Below are positions 42,236-50,531 of a stretch of 64,000 nt of DNA, one piece after another. The notes under the pieces are model-generated. The model did no database searches. It was not told the origin of the DNA and was given only the letters and a program-made list of their open reading frames with translations. The position numbers were made by a program, and so were the translations under genes. Source of the DNA: Bhargavaea changchunensis (lineage in GTDB: Bacteria; Bacillota; Bacilli; Bacillales_A; Planococcaceae); NCBI RefSeq assembly GCF_042665595.1, contig NZ_JBHTCT010000003.1, positions 1-64,000 on the forward strand, written 5' to 3'. How positions within the stretch are numbered: position 1 is the stretch's first letter; the number at the start of each line of letters is the position of its first letter.

Positions 42236-43708
42236 TCACGAGATGATCGGCATCCTCTCTTTGATGACGAGAAGGTTCTGCAGCGTGTCATCCTCGGGTC
42301 CCTGGACAGGGAGGCCGGCTTCCATGTTCATCCGGATATAGTCGATGTTATCCTGTGTGACAATTTCCCCAGGGATGACAATCGGGATTCCCGGCGGATA
42401 CACCATGATGAACTCAGCGGAGATCCGCCCCTCCGCTTCATCGAGCGGAATGGCTTCGGTCTGCGCATAGAAGGCATCCCTCGGAGTGAGCGCAAGTGCA
42501 GGAATCTCCGGAAGGGCCACAAACGGCGGGCGTTCGGAACCATCCGGTGCGAATGTGTCGGCCATCCTCTTTAGCGCGTTGACCAATAGGCTCACTTCTT
42601 TTCCGGTATCGCCGATTGTGAGGATGCACAGGATATTGTACAGGTCCGACAGTTCAACCTCGATGTTGGCATTTTCCCGCAGCCATACTTCAGCCTGGCT
42701 GCCGGTGATCGACAGGTCCTTGACGCTGATCAGAAGTTTTGTCGGATCAATATCATAGGTGGCCGAACTCCGGATCAGTTCGCGGCCCGGGCACCAGAGG
42801 CCCGGGATCTTATTGATCCGCTTCCGTGCATCCTTCGCCAGCCGGATCGTTTCATCCAGAAGATCATTGCCGTGCATGGCGAGCTGTCTGCGGGCGCAGT
42901 CGATCGACGCCAGGATCGGGTACGAAGTGGATGTGGTCGTCAGCATCGAAAGGATCGACTGGACCCGCTTGGTTGACACAAGACCTTCCCGCACATTCAG
43001 GACGGAGCCTTGCGTCATCGCGCCGCCGAGCTTGTGTACGGAAGTGGCGGCCATGTCGGCACCGGCCTGCATGGCGGATACGGGCAGGCTGTCATTGAAG
43101 TGGATATGAACGCCGTGCGCCTCATCGACCAGCACCGGTATGCCATAGCCATGGCTGATGTCAACAATCCTCTCCAGGTCTGCACAGACCCCATAATAGG
43201 TCGGATTGATGACGAGCAGGCCCTTTGCATCAGGGTGGGCCGCAAGCGCTGTTTCAGCGGCTTCCGCAGAGATTCCGTGCGAGATGCCGAGTTCCGGGTC
43301 GACTTCAGGATGGATGAACACCGGCACGGCTCCGGCAAAGACAATGGCGGACATGACTGATTTATGGACATTTCGCGGAACGATGATTTTATCCCCAGGT
43401 TCACAGACGCTGAGAATCATCGTCATGATGGCACCGCTCGTCCCTTGTACGGAAAAGAAGGTGTAATCGGCCCCGAACGCTCTGGCCGCCAGTTCCTGTG
43501 CTTTGTGGATGGCCCCCTTCGGCGCATGGAGATCATCAAGCGGAGCGATGTTGATCAGGTCAACCGACAGGATATTGTCTCCTGCAAATTCCCGGAATGC
43601 GGGATCCATGCCCCGCCCTCTTTTGTGGCCAGGGATATGGAATTGTATCGGATGACGGTTCCGGTGTTTCAGGAGCGCGTCGAATAATGGTGTTTCGAGC
43701 TGTGACAA
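42236..43708 (-). CDS. speA: Arginine decarboxylase (biosynthetic, fold type I PLP)
   Basis: 490 residues, the same length as B. subtilis SpeA, with which it shares long blocks (FHIPGHKRGRGMDP, FSVQGTSGAIMTM, VPRNVHKSVMSAIVF, LVDEAHGVH). PLP is bound by Lys226 in SVHKLGGAMTQ. Produces agmatine, the first step of polyamine synthesis. The start is TTG 43708 with GAGGGGG about 8 bp upstream; the next residues SQLETPLF match known SpeA starts. Functionally linked to the potABCD importer at 24.5-28.3 kb. Confidence 0.93.
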   Translation of the reverse strand: MSQLETPLFDALLKHRNRHPIQFHIPGHKRGRGMDPAFREFAGDNILSVDLINIAPLDDLHAPKGAIHKAQELAARAFGADYTFFSVQGTSGAIMTMILSVCEPGDKIIVPRNVHKSVMSAIVFAGAVPVFIHPEVDPELGISHGISAEAAETALAAHPDAKGLLVINPTYYGVCADLERIVDISHGYGIPVLVDEAHGVHIHFNDSLPVSAMQAGADMAATSVHKLGGAMTQGSVLNVREGLVSTKRVQSILSMLTTTSTSYPILASIDCARRQLAMHGNDLLDETIRLAKDARKRINKIPGLWCPGRELIRSSATYDIDPTKLLISVKDLSITGSQAEVWLRENANIEVELSDLYNILCILTIGDTGKEVSLLVNALKRMADTFAPDGSERPPFVALPEIPALALTPRDAFYAQTEAIPLDEAEGRISAEFIMVYPPGIPIVIPGEIVTQDNIDYIRMNMEAGLPVQGPEDDTLQNLLVIKERMPIIS

Positions 43709-43847
43709 TCTGGAGCCCCCTCGTTCTCATGTTGCAGGATATCAAGGGGATATTATAGCACCGACTGCCATCAAATGTCACCGAAAACAACGGCACTGTT
43801 CAACTTCTCTTTCCCATGCGATAAGATGGAAGCAAGGGGGGATTGAC

Positions 43848-44828
43848 ATGGAATGGAACACGAGGATCACTGAACTGCTTGGCATCAGGTATCCGATCAT
43901 TCAAGGGGGGCTGGCTTATCTCGCTTATGCTGATCTGGCGGCAGCCGTCTCTAACGCAGGAGGGCTCGGACAGATTACTGCAATGAGCCTTCCCGGACCT
44001 GATGAGCTCCGCCGGGAGATTCGGAGGGTAAAAGAAATGACTGACAAGCCGTTCGGGGTCAACTATGCAATCGGCCAGCACGGACGGCCATACGAACATA
44101 TGCTGGATGTCGCCATCGAAGAGGGAGTCCCCGCGGTCACAATGACAGGAGGCAACCCTGCGCCACTTCTTGAGCGGCTGGAAGGGACAGGAGTCCGGAA
44201 ACTGGTGCTTGTTGCAGCGGTTCGCCAGGCTCAGAAGGCGGAAAGCCTCGGGGCGGATGCCGTCATGGTGGTCGGCCAGGAAGGTGGCGGGCATCTTGGC
44301 CGGGACGACATCGGAACAATGGTCCTTGTGCCGCGTGTTGTCGACAGCGTCACGATTCCGGTGGTCGCATCCGGAGGAATCGGTGACGGAAGGGGCTGGA
44401 TGGCAGCGCATGCATTGGGCGCGGAAGGCATCGAGATGGGGACCCGATTTATCGCAACAAAGGAATGCTTCGATGCTTCCGATGCCTATAGAAAAGCTCT
44501 TCTGGCTGCATCCGAGACGGGGACAAGCATCATCAAGCGTTCGATCGGTGCCCCGGCACGTGTACTGAAGGGCAGCTGGACTGAGAAAATTCTTGAAATC
44601 GAGCAGGAGAATCCGACGTACGAAGCACTGAAATCCTATATCAGCGGTGAGGCGAACCGGCGCTTTATCCATGATGGACAAGAGGATGAAGGGTTCGGTT
44701 GGGCAGGGCAGGTTGCCGGCCTCATCGAAGATGTGCCGAATGTGCAGGAACTGTTCGCACGCATGGTGGAAGAAGCCGGACAAATCCGTGCGAGATGGGG
44801 CTCCGGGAAAAACGGGAGGAATGAATGA
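43848..44828 (+). CDS. Nitronate monooxygenase / FabK-like FMN enzyme
   Basis: 326-residue TIM-barrel flavoprotein of the 2-nitropropane dioxygenase family. N-terminal YPIIQGGLAYLAYADLAAAVSNAGGLG, catalytic-His loop GQEGGGHLGRD and FMN-phosphate loop VASGGIGDGRGW. The family includes nitronate monooxygenases and enoyl-ACP reductase II (FabK); the two cannot be told apart safely here. AAGGGGGGA precedes ATG 43848. The last codons overlap yktA. Not present at this place in B. subtilis. Confidence 0.85.
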   Translation: MEWNTRITELLGIRYPIIQGGLAYLAYADLAAAVSNAGGLGQITAMSLPGPDELRREIRRVKEMTDKPFGVNYAIGQHGRPYEHMLDVAIEEGVPAVTMTGGNPAPLLERLEGTGVRKLVLVAAVRQAQKAESLGADAVMVVGQEGGGHLGRDDIGTMVLVPRVVDSVTIPVVASGGIGDGRGWMAAHALGAEGIEMGTRFIATKECFDASDAYRKALLAASETGTSIIKRSIGAPARVLKGSWTEKILEIEQENPTYEALKSYISGEANRRFIHDGQEDEGFGWAGQVAGLIEDVPNVQELFARMVEEAGQIRARWGSGKNGRNE

Positions 44829-45115
44829 TGGCAAGTGAAGGATATTCCTATCCGCTTCGGACGGATTGGACAACTGACGAAATCATTGATGCGGTCAAAT
44901 TCTTCGAAGCAGTGGAAAAAGCATATGAAAGCGGGATCCGGCGCGGAGAACTGATGAATGCCTATCGCAGATTCAAGGACATCGAGCCGTCGAAGTCCGG
45001 GGAAAAGAAACTGTTTGCCGAGTTTGAAGAAGCGAGCGGCTACTCGGCTTATCCGGTCATCAAGAAGCTGAAGGATCTACCGGATGAAGCCATCATAAAA
45101 GGAGCGGGGCGATAA
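44828..45115 (+). CDS. yktA: YktA family protein (UPF0223)
   Basis: 95 residues, helical, with YSYPLRTDWTTDEIIDAVKFF, EKAYESGIRRGELMNAYRRFKDI and SGYSAYPVIKK, the UPF0223 pattern. ATG 44828 overlaps the upstream stop; a second ATG at 44825 is also possible, but GGGAGGA spacing favours 44828. Function unknown. Confidence 0.88.
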   Translation: MASEGYSYPLRTDWTTDEIIDAVKFFEAVEKAYESGIRRGELMNAYRRFKDIEPSKSGEKKLFAEFEEASGYSAYPVIKKLKDLPDEAIIKGAGR

Positions 45116-45132
45116 GCCCCCGCTCCTTTTTT
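45097..45132 (+). terminator. Terminator overlapping the end of yktA
   Basis: AAAAGGAGCGGGGC pairs with GCCCC(C)GCTCCTTTT; the 5' arm is inside the last yktA codons and the stem is followed by six T. It may also serve the convergent yktB. Confidence 0.9.
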
Positions 45133-45140
45133 CTGCTTTC

Positions 45141-45758
45141 TCAGCTGTATGCCATCTTATAGAGAGGAACGAGCGTATCAAAAGTCTCCTTGGCAAGCCG
45201 GTAAAACGCCTCTCCGTCTTCCAAAACCGGATCGCCTGCGGATATGTTCCGGCCAATCAGCAACTCGGCTTTCTTGACGGTGCGGAACCGTTCAAGGACA
45301 TCAGCAAGATCGATATCAGAAACTTCCACAGCCCCTTTTTTCATATGGTCCTGTGATATGACATACCCATCGGGAATCGTCGATTCGACCGCATCGATCC
45401 TGTCCAGGAAGCGCTGGGCAATGTTTGCTTTATCCGGAAGCTCATAGATGAATGCGAGCCAGATGAACGCCCGGTCGTCGAAAAGCCCGACCTGGAAATG
45501 TGGATGTTTTTTATATCCCCTTTTGTTACCGGCGATCGCGAGCCACGTATCTTTCGGCGGGTTCACCGTGCGGCGTGCATGCTTTGCGATATGGAGATGC
45601 ATTTCCTGTCCGAGAATCGCTGAAAGATCATCCGTGAGCTCCTGTCCGAGCTCACGGAATTTTGGCCGGATACGTTCCTCGATGGCTTGCATCCGCTCGG
45701 CGAGACCTTCTATTTTAAATGTGTCGAAATCCTCCCGGATAAATCCGTTGAACATCAT
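45141..45758 (-). CDS. yktB: YktB family protein (DUF1054/UPF0637)
   Basis: 205 residues with FNGFIREDFDTFKIEGLAERM, HIAKHARRTVNPPKDTWLA and FQVGLFDDRAFIWLAFIYE, the DUF1054 pattern. Function unknown. ATG 45758 has GGAAG 8 bp upstream; GTG 45767 lies on the ribosome site. Confidence 0.88.
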   Translation of the reverse strand: MMFNGFIREDFDTFKIEGLAERMQAIEERIRPKFRELGQELTDDLSAILGQEMHLHIAKHARRTVNPPKDTWLAIAGNKRGYKKHPHFQVGLFDDRAFIWLAFIYELPDKANIAQRFLDRIDAVESTIPDGYVISQDHMKKGAVEVSDIDLADVLERFRTVKKAELLIGRNISAGDPVLEDGEAFYRLAKETFDTLVPLYKMAYS

Positions 45759-45929
45759 TTTATTCACTTCCTTCGATTGATTGCTTAGATGATTCCTTTT
45801 TCGTCTCCACGTTTATTGTAACAAAAAACGGGGAACAATCTTTGCAACAGGACATCTCAACAAACCGCTCGGACCGATCCTGAAACGATGCTCGAGATGA
45901 CCAAAAAATCCGTGAAAGGGTGCATAAGC

Positions 45930-46133
45930 ATGAAACAAGTCATCCATGTGATCCGGAAAGCCGAAGTTGAAAAACAGTATATCAGCATGCTCAACCTGGA
46001 ACTGGACTATGAACTCGCCACACTCTACGATGCCATGTCCCAATCGGATGCCGACCAGAAGAAGAAAAGCAAGCAACGACTAAAGGAGATCCACGCAGAA
46101 CTGGAGAAGTATGAAGCGTTCAAGGCGAACTGA
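45930..46133 (+). CDS. Small helical protein (YkzI-like by position)
   Basis: 67 residues, highly charged and helical: VIRKAEVEKQYISMLNLELDYELATLYDAM followed (after a break) by KKKSKQRLKEIHAELEKYEAF; likely a short coiled coil. The order yktB - this gene - yktC equals yktB-ykzI-yktC in B. subtilis, so it is probably the YkzI counterpart. AAAGGGTG lies about 9 bp before ATG 45930. Confidence 0.75.
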   Translation: MKQVIHVIRKAEVEKQYISMLNLELDYELATLYDAMSQSDADQKKKSKQRLKEIHAELEKYEAFKAN

Positions 46134-46155
46134 CCGTTTGGCGGACAGGGACCGA

Positions 46156-46205
46156 GGGGATCCGGATTCATTCAAGCTACATTGAATGATGCGGATCCCC
46201 TTTCG
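46156..46205 (+). terminator. Terminator after the ykzI-like gene
   Basis: GGGGATCCG (46156-46164) pairs with CGGATCCCC (46192-46200), with an inner CATTCAA/TTGAATG pairing, followed by TTTCGGTTT. Confidence 0.8.
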
Positions 46206-46254
46206 GTTTATAATAGAAGAACGGCCTGCGGCGCAGGCGGGAAGGGGGAGCCTG

Positions 46255-47052
46255 ATGGACTGGGGAGCAATTGACCGTTATGCAAAATCATTGATTAAGG
46301 AAGCAGGACACCGAATCAGGGTGAGCTTTGCGGGAAAGATACAGATTGAGACAAAGGCGGACGCCAATGATCTCGTAACCGACATTGACCGGGAAATTGA
46401 GCAGTTCTTCATATCGAGGATACGCCGAGATTTTCCCGGGCACCGGATACTTGGCGAGGAAGGCTTCGGTGATGACGTCAGATCGGGTGAAGGCGTGGTA
46501 TGGATCCTTGATCCCATCGACGGGACGATGAACTTTATCCATCAAAGACGCAATTTTGCCATCTCACTTGGAATCTTCGCTGACGGAGTCGGCATGCTCG
46601 GATATATCTATGATGTGATGGCGGATGATTTTTATCACGCCTACCGGGGAGAAGGCGCATATCGCAACGACGAACGCCTGCCCGTCCTGGAACCTGTGGA
46701 GGTTGATAAGTCTATCATAGGAATCAATGCCAGTTGGGTGGCTCCGAACAGGTATATCGATCATGAAGCGGTTGGCCGGCTTGTTGCGGACTGCCGCGGA
46801 ACACGGTCCTACGGCTCCGCAGCAATCGAGCTCGCGCACGTTGCTACAGGGCGCCTCGATGCCTATCTTTCCATGAGGCTCGCACCGTGGGACATAGCGG
46901 GGGGATCCGTTATCATCCGGGAAGTGGGCGCCATCTCGACTAACCTTCGCGGCGAAGATCCGGACATGATTTCAAATGATACATTCATCGCCGCCCGTCA
47001 GGGACTGCACCAGGCCATATTGGACCAATATATCCGGCTTAAACAGACATAA
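46255..47052 (+). CDS. yktC: Inositol-monophosphatase-family phosphatase (YktC)
   Basis: 265 residues, as in B. subtilis. Metal-binding motifs GEEGFGD, the central WILDPIDGTMNFIH and the late APWDIAGGSVI are complete, so it is a functional Li+-sensitive-type Mg2+ phosphatase; inositol phosphate, fructose-1,6-bisphosphate or NADP are possible substrates. ATG 46255 follows GGGGGAG; the frame is open from 46186 but without a site. Confidence 0.9.
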   Translation: MDWGAIDRYAKSLIKEAGHRIRVSFAGKIQIETKADANDLVTDIDREIEQFFISRIRRDFPGHRILGEEGFGDDVRSGEGVVWILDPIDGTMNFIHQRRNFAISLGIFADGVGMLGYIYDVMADDFYHAYRGEGAYRNDERLPVLEPVEVDKSIIGINASWVAPNRYIDHEAVGRLVADCRGTRSYGSAAIELAHVATGRLDAYLSMRLAPWDIAGGSVIIREVGAISTNLRGEDPDMISNDTFIAARQGLHQAILDQYIRLKQT

Positions 47053-47053
47053 T

Positions 47054-47087
47054 AAAAGCGGAGCCCTGAATCGGGTTCCGCTTTTAT
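47054..47087. terminator. Bidirectional terminator between yktC and ylaF
   Basis: AAAAGCGGAGCCC pairs with GGGTTCCGCTTTT (one G-T). Confidence 0.88.
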
Positions 47088-47110
47088 ATCGAATCGGGAA
47101 ACCGGTCCAC

Positions 47111-47296
47111 TCAAAGGAGTCCTTTGTCCCGCATGGCTTTTTTCGTTTTGAAACCCATCCCCATAACGACAAACAGCAAAATAATACCGCCGATGATGCC
47201 AAGAACACTTTTTACTCCGATGGCAAAACCGATCGCGATCATTGAGAATAGCGCAGCGAGCGCGTACAGAATAAATACCCATTGAACATTTTTCAT
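47111..47296 (-). CDS. ylaF: YlaF-like small membrane protein (DUF5325)
   Basis: 61 residues with two membrane helices (WVFILYALAALFSMIAIGFAI and VLGIIGGIILLFVVMGMGF) and a basic tail (KTKKAMRDK). Length, topology and position before typA fit YlaF. GGAGGA precedes ATG 47296. Function unknown. Confidence 0.8.
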   Translation of the reverse strand: MKNVQWVFILYALAALFSMIAIGFAIGVKSVLGIIGGIILLFVVMGMGFKTKKAMRDKGLL

Positions 47297-47362
47297 GAAT
47301 GATTCCTCCGGAACTGCTATTTTCGCCTCTTGGTAGTTATTAGATGACAAATGCCTTTCCTG

Positions 47363-47371
47363 TGATATAAT
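47363..47371 (+). promoter_or_regulatory. Extended -10 promoter of typA
   Basis: TGATATAAT: a TG-n extended -10 with a perfect TATAAT at 47366-47371; ATGACA 16 bp upstream is a weak -35. Start near 47378. Confidence 0.65.
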
Positions 47372-47412
47372 AGCACAGTTATGAATCCGGCAACAGAAAA
47401 GTGAGTGAAAAT

Positions 47413-49263
47413 ATGACAAACCTACGTCAAGATCTACGAAATATCGCCATCATTGCCCACGTTGACCACGGAAAAACGACTCTTGTCGACCAGCTGCTGA
47501 AGCAATCAGGCATTTTCCGTTCTAATGAACATGTCGATGAGCGCGCAATGGATTCGAATGATATCGAGCGGGAGCGGGGCATCACGATCCTCGCGAAAAA
47601 CACCGCTGTCCAATACCACGACATCAAAATCAATATTCTGGATACGCCCGGCCACGCCGATTTCGGGGGCGAGGTCGAGCGGATCCTGAAAATGGTCGAC
47701 GGCGTACTGCTTGTCGTTGACTCCTATGAGGGCACCATGCCCCAGACCCGTTTTGTACTGAAAAAAGCCCTTGAACAGAATCTGAAGCCGATCGTTGTCG
47801 TAAACAAAATTGACAAAGACGCTGCCCGCCCCGAAGAAGTGGTCGATGAAGTGCTTGAACTCTTCATCGAACTGGATGCCAACGACGAACAACTGGAATT
47901 CCCGGTCATCTATGCATCCGGCATCAACGGAACCGCAAGCCTTTCGCCCGATCCTGCAGATCAGGGAGAAAATATGCAGGTGCTGTTTGAATCGATTCTG
48001 GAAAATATTCCTGCCCCTGCCGACAACCGGGAGGAGCCCCTTCAGTTCCAGGTTTCGCTGCTGGATTACAACGACTATGTCGGACGGATCGGAATCGGCC
48101 GTATTTTCCGCGGTACCATGCATGTCGGCCAGCAGGTCGTTCTCATGAAGAACGACGGAACGCTGAAGAACTTCCGGATCACCAAAATGTCCGGATTCAT
48201 GGGTCTTAAACGGATTGAAATCGAAGAAGCCTATGCAGGGGACCTTGTGGCCATTTCCGGTTTTGAAGACATCGACGTCGGGGAAACAGTATGCCCGGTC
48301 GATCATCCTGAGGCACTGCCTGCCCTCCATGTCGATGAACCGACACTTCAGATGACATTCCTTGTCAACAACAGCCCGTTCGCCGGACGCGAAGGCAAGT
48401 GGGTCACTGCGCGCAAGATCGAAGAACGTCTGGAACAGCAGCTCCAGACAGACGTCTCGCTCCGTGTCGATCCGACAGATTCTCCGGATGCCTGGGTTGT
48501 ATCGGGCCGCGGTGAACTGCACCTGTCGATCCTGATCGAGAATATGCGCCGTGAAGGATACGAGCTGCAGGTATCAAAGCCGGAAGTCATCGTCCGTGAA
48601 ATCGACGGTGTCCGATGCGAACCGGTCGAGCGTGTCCAGATCGATACACCGGAAGAATACACCGGTTCGGTCATTGAATCGCTCGGCGAGCGAAAAGGCG
48701 AAATGCTCGATATGGTCAACAACGGGAATGGGCAAGTCCGGCTCGTTTTCAACGTGCCTGCCCGCGGCCTGATCGGCTATACGACCGAGTTCATGACCAT
48801 GACTCATGGCTACGGCATCCTGAACCATACGTATGACAGCTATCAGCCGATGCAAAAGGGCCGGATCGGCGGACGCCATCAGGGTGTCCTCGTTTCTATG
48901 GATAACGGTACAGCTTCACCATATGGTATACTTCAGGTGGAAGACAGGGGTACCATCTTTGTCGAGCCGGGTACGGAAGTGTATGCGGGCATGATCGTAG
49001 GCGAGCATAGCCGGGACAATGACCTGACTGTAAACGTCACGAAAGTGAAGCATGCAACAAACGTGCGGTCGGCGACGAAAGACCAGACAACCACTCTGAA
49101 AAAGCCCCGGATCATGTCGCTTGAGGAAGCGCTCGAATACCTCAGTGACGATGAATATTGTGAGGTCACGCCGAAGTCCATCCGTCTCCGCAAAAAGCTC
49201 CTGGACAAAAACGAACGGGAGCGGGCAGCAAAGAGGAAAAAGCTGGCGGAGCAGGACGCGTAA
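47413..49263 (+). CDS. typA: Ribosome-associated translational GTPase TypA/BipA
   Basis: 616 residues. Translation-factor GTPase related to EF-G that helps ribosome assembly and stress adaptation. G1 AHVDHGKT (15-22), G2/switch RERGITILAKNTAV, G3 DTPGHADFGGEVER, G4 NKID; domain II and the BipA-specific C-terminal domain with the basic tail (RLRKKLLDKNERERAAKRKK) follow. ATG 47413 gives the conserved NLRNDLRNIAII-type start; GTG 47401 is unlikely. The ribosome site is weak. Confidence 0.94.
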   Translation: MTNLRQDLRNIAIIAHVDHGKTTLVDQLLKQSGIFRSNEHVDERAMDSNDIERERGITILAKNTAVQYHDIKINILDTPGHADFGGEVERILKMVDGVLLVVDSYEGTMPQTRFVLKKALEQNLKPIVVVNKIDKDAARPEEVVDEVLELFIELDANDEQLEFPVIYASGINGTASLSPDPADQGENMQVLFESILENIPAPADNREEPLQFQVSLLDYNDYVGRIGIGRIFRGTMHVGQQVVLMKNDGTLKNFRITKMSGFMGLKRIEIEEAYAGDLVAISGFEDIDVGETVCPVDHPEALPALHVDEPTLQMTFLVNNSPFAGREGKWVTARKIEERLEQQLQTDVSLRVDPTDSPDAWVVSGRGELHLSILIENMRREGYELQVSKPEVIVREIDGVRCEPVERVQIDTPEEYTGSVIESLGERKGEMLDMVNNGNGQVRLVFNVPARGLIGYTTEFMTMTHGYGILNHTYDSYQPMQKGRIGGRHQGVLVSMDNGTASPYGILQVEDRGTIFVEPGTEVYAGMIVGEHSRDNDLTVNVTKVKHATNVRSATKDQTTTLKKPRIMSLEEALEYLSDDEYCEVTPKSIRLRKKLLDKNERERAAKRKKLAEQDA

Positions 49264-49287
49264 CCGAATCCGAAAGGAATGTCCATT

Positions 49288-49623
49288 TTGCAAGAGGAGC
49301 AAGTATTCGGAAGAATGTCGGCCATCTCCCGCTATGTCTATGAAGCGATGCCATCTTTCACTTCAGCGGGATATGTCCTGTTCTTCATCATTTTCGCCTT
49401 ATCGGCCCTCGTGTATTATCTTGGATTTGCGAAGAAGCTGAAGTCCTGGCAGAACGTGGTCATCTATCTTTTCCTGTTCCTCGGATGCCTGGTCCTCACA
49501 TTCCTCGCGTTTTTCCTTCCGATTGTGGAAGGGCTGATTGTCGCGGCACTGATCCTGATCATTTACAGGATCCGCCGGGTCAACGACGACAAAAACGAAC
49601 AAAAAGATTCCACGCCTGTTTGA
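49288..49623 (+). CDS. ylaH: YlaH-like membrane protein
   Basis: About 111 residues with three helices (AGYVLFFIIFALSALVYYLGF, NVVIYLFLFLGCLVLTFLAFF, IVEGLIVAALILIIY) and a charged C-terminus. TTG 49288 has AAAGGA 9 bp upstream; the ATG at 49279 sits directly on that site. Position after typA matches ylaH. Function unknown. Confidence 0.82.
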   Translation: MQEEQVFGRMSAISRYVYEAMPSFTSAGYVLFFIIFALSALVYYLGFAKKLKSWQNVVIYLFLFLGCLVLTFLAFFLPIVEGLIVAALILIIYRIRRVNDDKNEQKDSTPV

Positions 49624-49641
49624 GCGTGGAATCTTTTTTTG
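49601..49641 (+). terminator. Terminator overlapping the end of ylaH
   Basis: AAAAAGATTCCACGC pairs with GCGTGGAATCTTTTT; 5' arm inside the last ylaH codons, followed by seven T. Confidence 0.92.
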
Positions 49642-49704
49642 TTTCCTGTAGAGACAGCAAAAGATGCTCTTATGGAGAAACCTCCGGATTTCAGCTACGG
49701 GTCC

Positions 49705-49833
49705 TCGCTTACCGCGGGCGTTGCCTCAGCCTCCTCGAGCTGCGCTCTGCGGGGTCTTCGGCTAACGCTATTCCCGCAGGTGTCTCGGACCCTGCGCTTC
49801 AATCCGCCATGGGGCTTCTTAGGCAAACGTGCC
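49705..49833 (-). repeat. Dispersed structured repeat, copy B (inverted relative to copy A)
   Basis: Read on the minus strand this is nearly identical to 203-333: GTTTGCCT ... GGATTGAAGCG ... GAGACACCTGCGGGAA, GCGTTAGCCGAAGACCCCGC and CCCGCGGTAAGCGA. Only a handful of substitutions separate the two, over 49 kb apart. Confidence 0.85.
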
Positions 49834-50088
49834 ATTTTAAAATGATGCTCTAACTCGAAATAAACTAATCTTCTTTTACTAGTGGAATTCGGTATAAAGA
49901 TGAAACACTCTCAGTTGAACCGAAGGCTTATGTTGTAATTCACCTGGGCTTGGCAGGAACTCAGACGCCTTTGGTCGAGTTTCGGCTGCGGGGTGTAGCT
50001 GGCAGTATTCCGCGTAATCACTAATCGTTCTCTGGTAACCGCTGATGCCAAGAGGGTTTAAACTTAGTTCTGCACACCATATGGCAAA
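49834..50088. other. Unassigned stretch between two repeat copies
   Basis: About 255 bp without a supported gene, flanked by repeat copies B and C in opposite orientation. A minus-strand frame runs through it (to 49879) but has no ribosome site and enters copy C. It may be the remnant of a decayed element or a spacer; I cannot assign it. Confidence 0.4.
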
Positions 50089-50183
50089 CGGCACGGACGC
50101 CGGGAGACACCTGCGGGAAAAGCCGGGCTGGCGAGACCCGCAAGACGCAGTCGCGGGGCTTGGCGCCGGCCCGCGGTAAGCGA
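50089..50183 (+). repeat. Dispersed structured repeat, copy C (diverged)
   Basis: Shares GAGACACCTGCGGGAAAAG and CCCGCGGTAAGCGA with copy A but differs in the middle. There the pair CGTT/AACG of copy A is replaced by CCGG/CCGG, so base pairing is kept while sequence changes. Confidence 0.75.
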
Positions 50184-50248
50184 CCACTTTTGCGACCAAA
50201 AGCGAAGCGTTGGTCTGCAGAGTCCGTGCCGTTTGCTGTATTTACTTA

Positions 50249-50295
50249 GAAAAAAGCTGCAGACAAAGAGGATTCACCTGGCTTTGTCTGCAGCT
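50249..50295 (-). terminator. Terminator after ylaI
   Basis: AGCTGCAGACAAAG and CTTTGTCTGCAGCT form a perfect 14-bp stem; the minus strand continues with TTTTTTC. Confidence 0.92.
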
Positions 50296-50315
50296 ATAAG
50301 GTTGTTGGTCACAGC

Positions 50316-50519
50316 CTAAAATTCTTCTTCCGATGATTCGGATGTGCGGCGGAATATGAATTTTCCGGTGGCGAGCCGCTCCGCGGTTTTTTCGGCGATG
50401 CGATCATGGCACTCCCTGCACATATACGTATGGATTGGCCTGTTCCGGATCCGCTTGGCCTCCGGGGAGTCTTCCGGAATCTCTTCTTCTCGTTCGCACA
50501 TTACACAGCGCACATGCAT
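50316..50519 (-). CDS. ylaI: YlaI family zinc-ribbon protein (DUF2197)
   Basis: 67 residues with CVMC at the start and CREC after about 28 residues, the DUF2197 zinc-ribbon arrangement; the tail is acidic (SESSEEEF). Small cytosolic protein of unknown role. A GGAGGTGG site precedes ATG 50519, 12 bp after the ylaL stop, so ylaL-ylaI form one unit. Confidence 0.88.
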   Translation of the reverse strand: MHVRCVMCEREEEIPEDSPEAKRIRNRPIHTYMCRECHDRIAEKTAERLATGKFIFRRTSESSEEEF

Positions 50520-50531
50520 GACTCCACCTCC

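Noticed and set aside
45097..45132. Possible truncation of yktA by the terminator stem
   Set aside because: Overlap of the 5' arm with the last codons is common (also at ylaH) and the protein is full length.
49879..50199. 106-residue minus-strand frame across repeat copy C
   Set aside because: No ribosome site, starts inside the repeat, and no recognisable motif.
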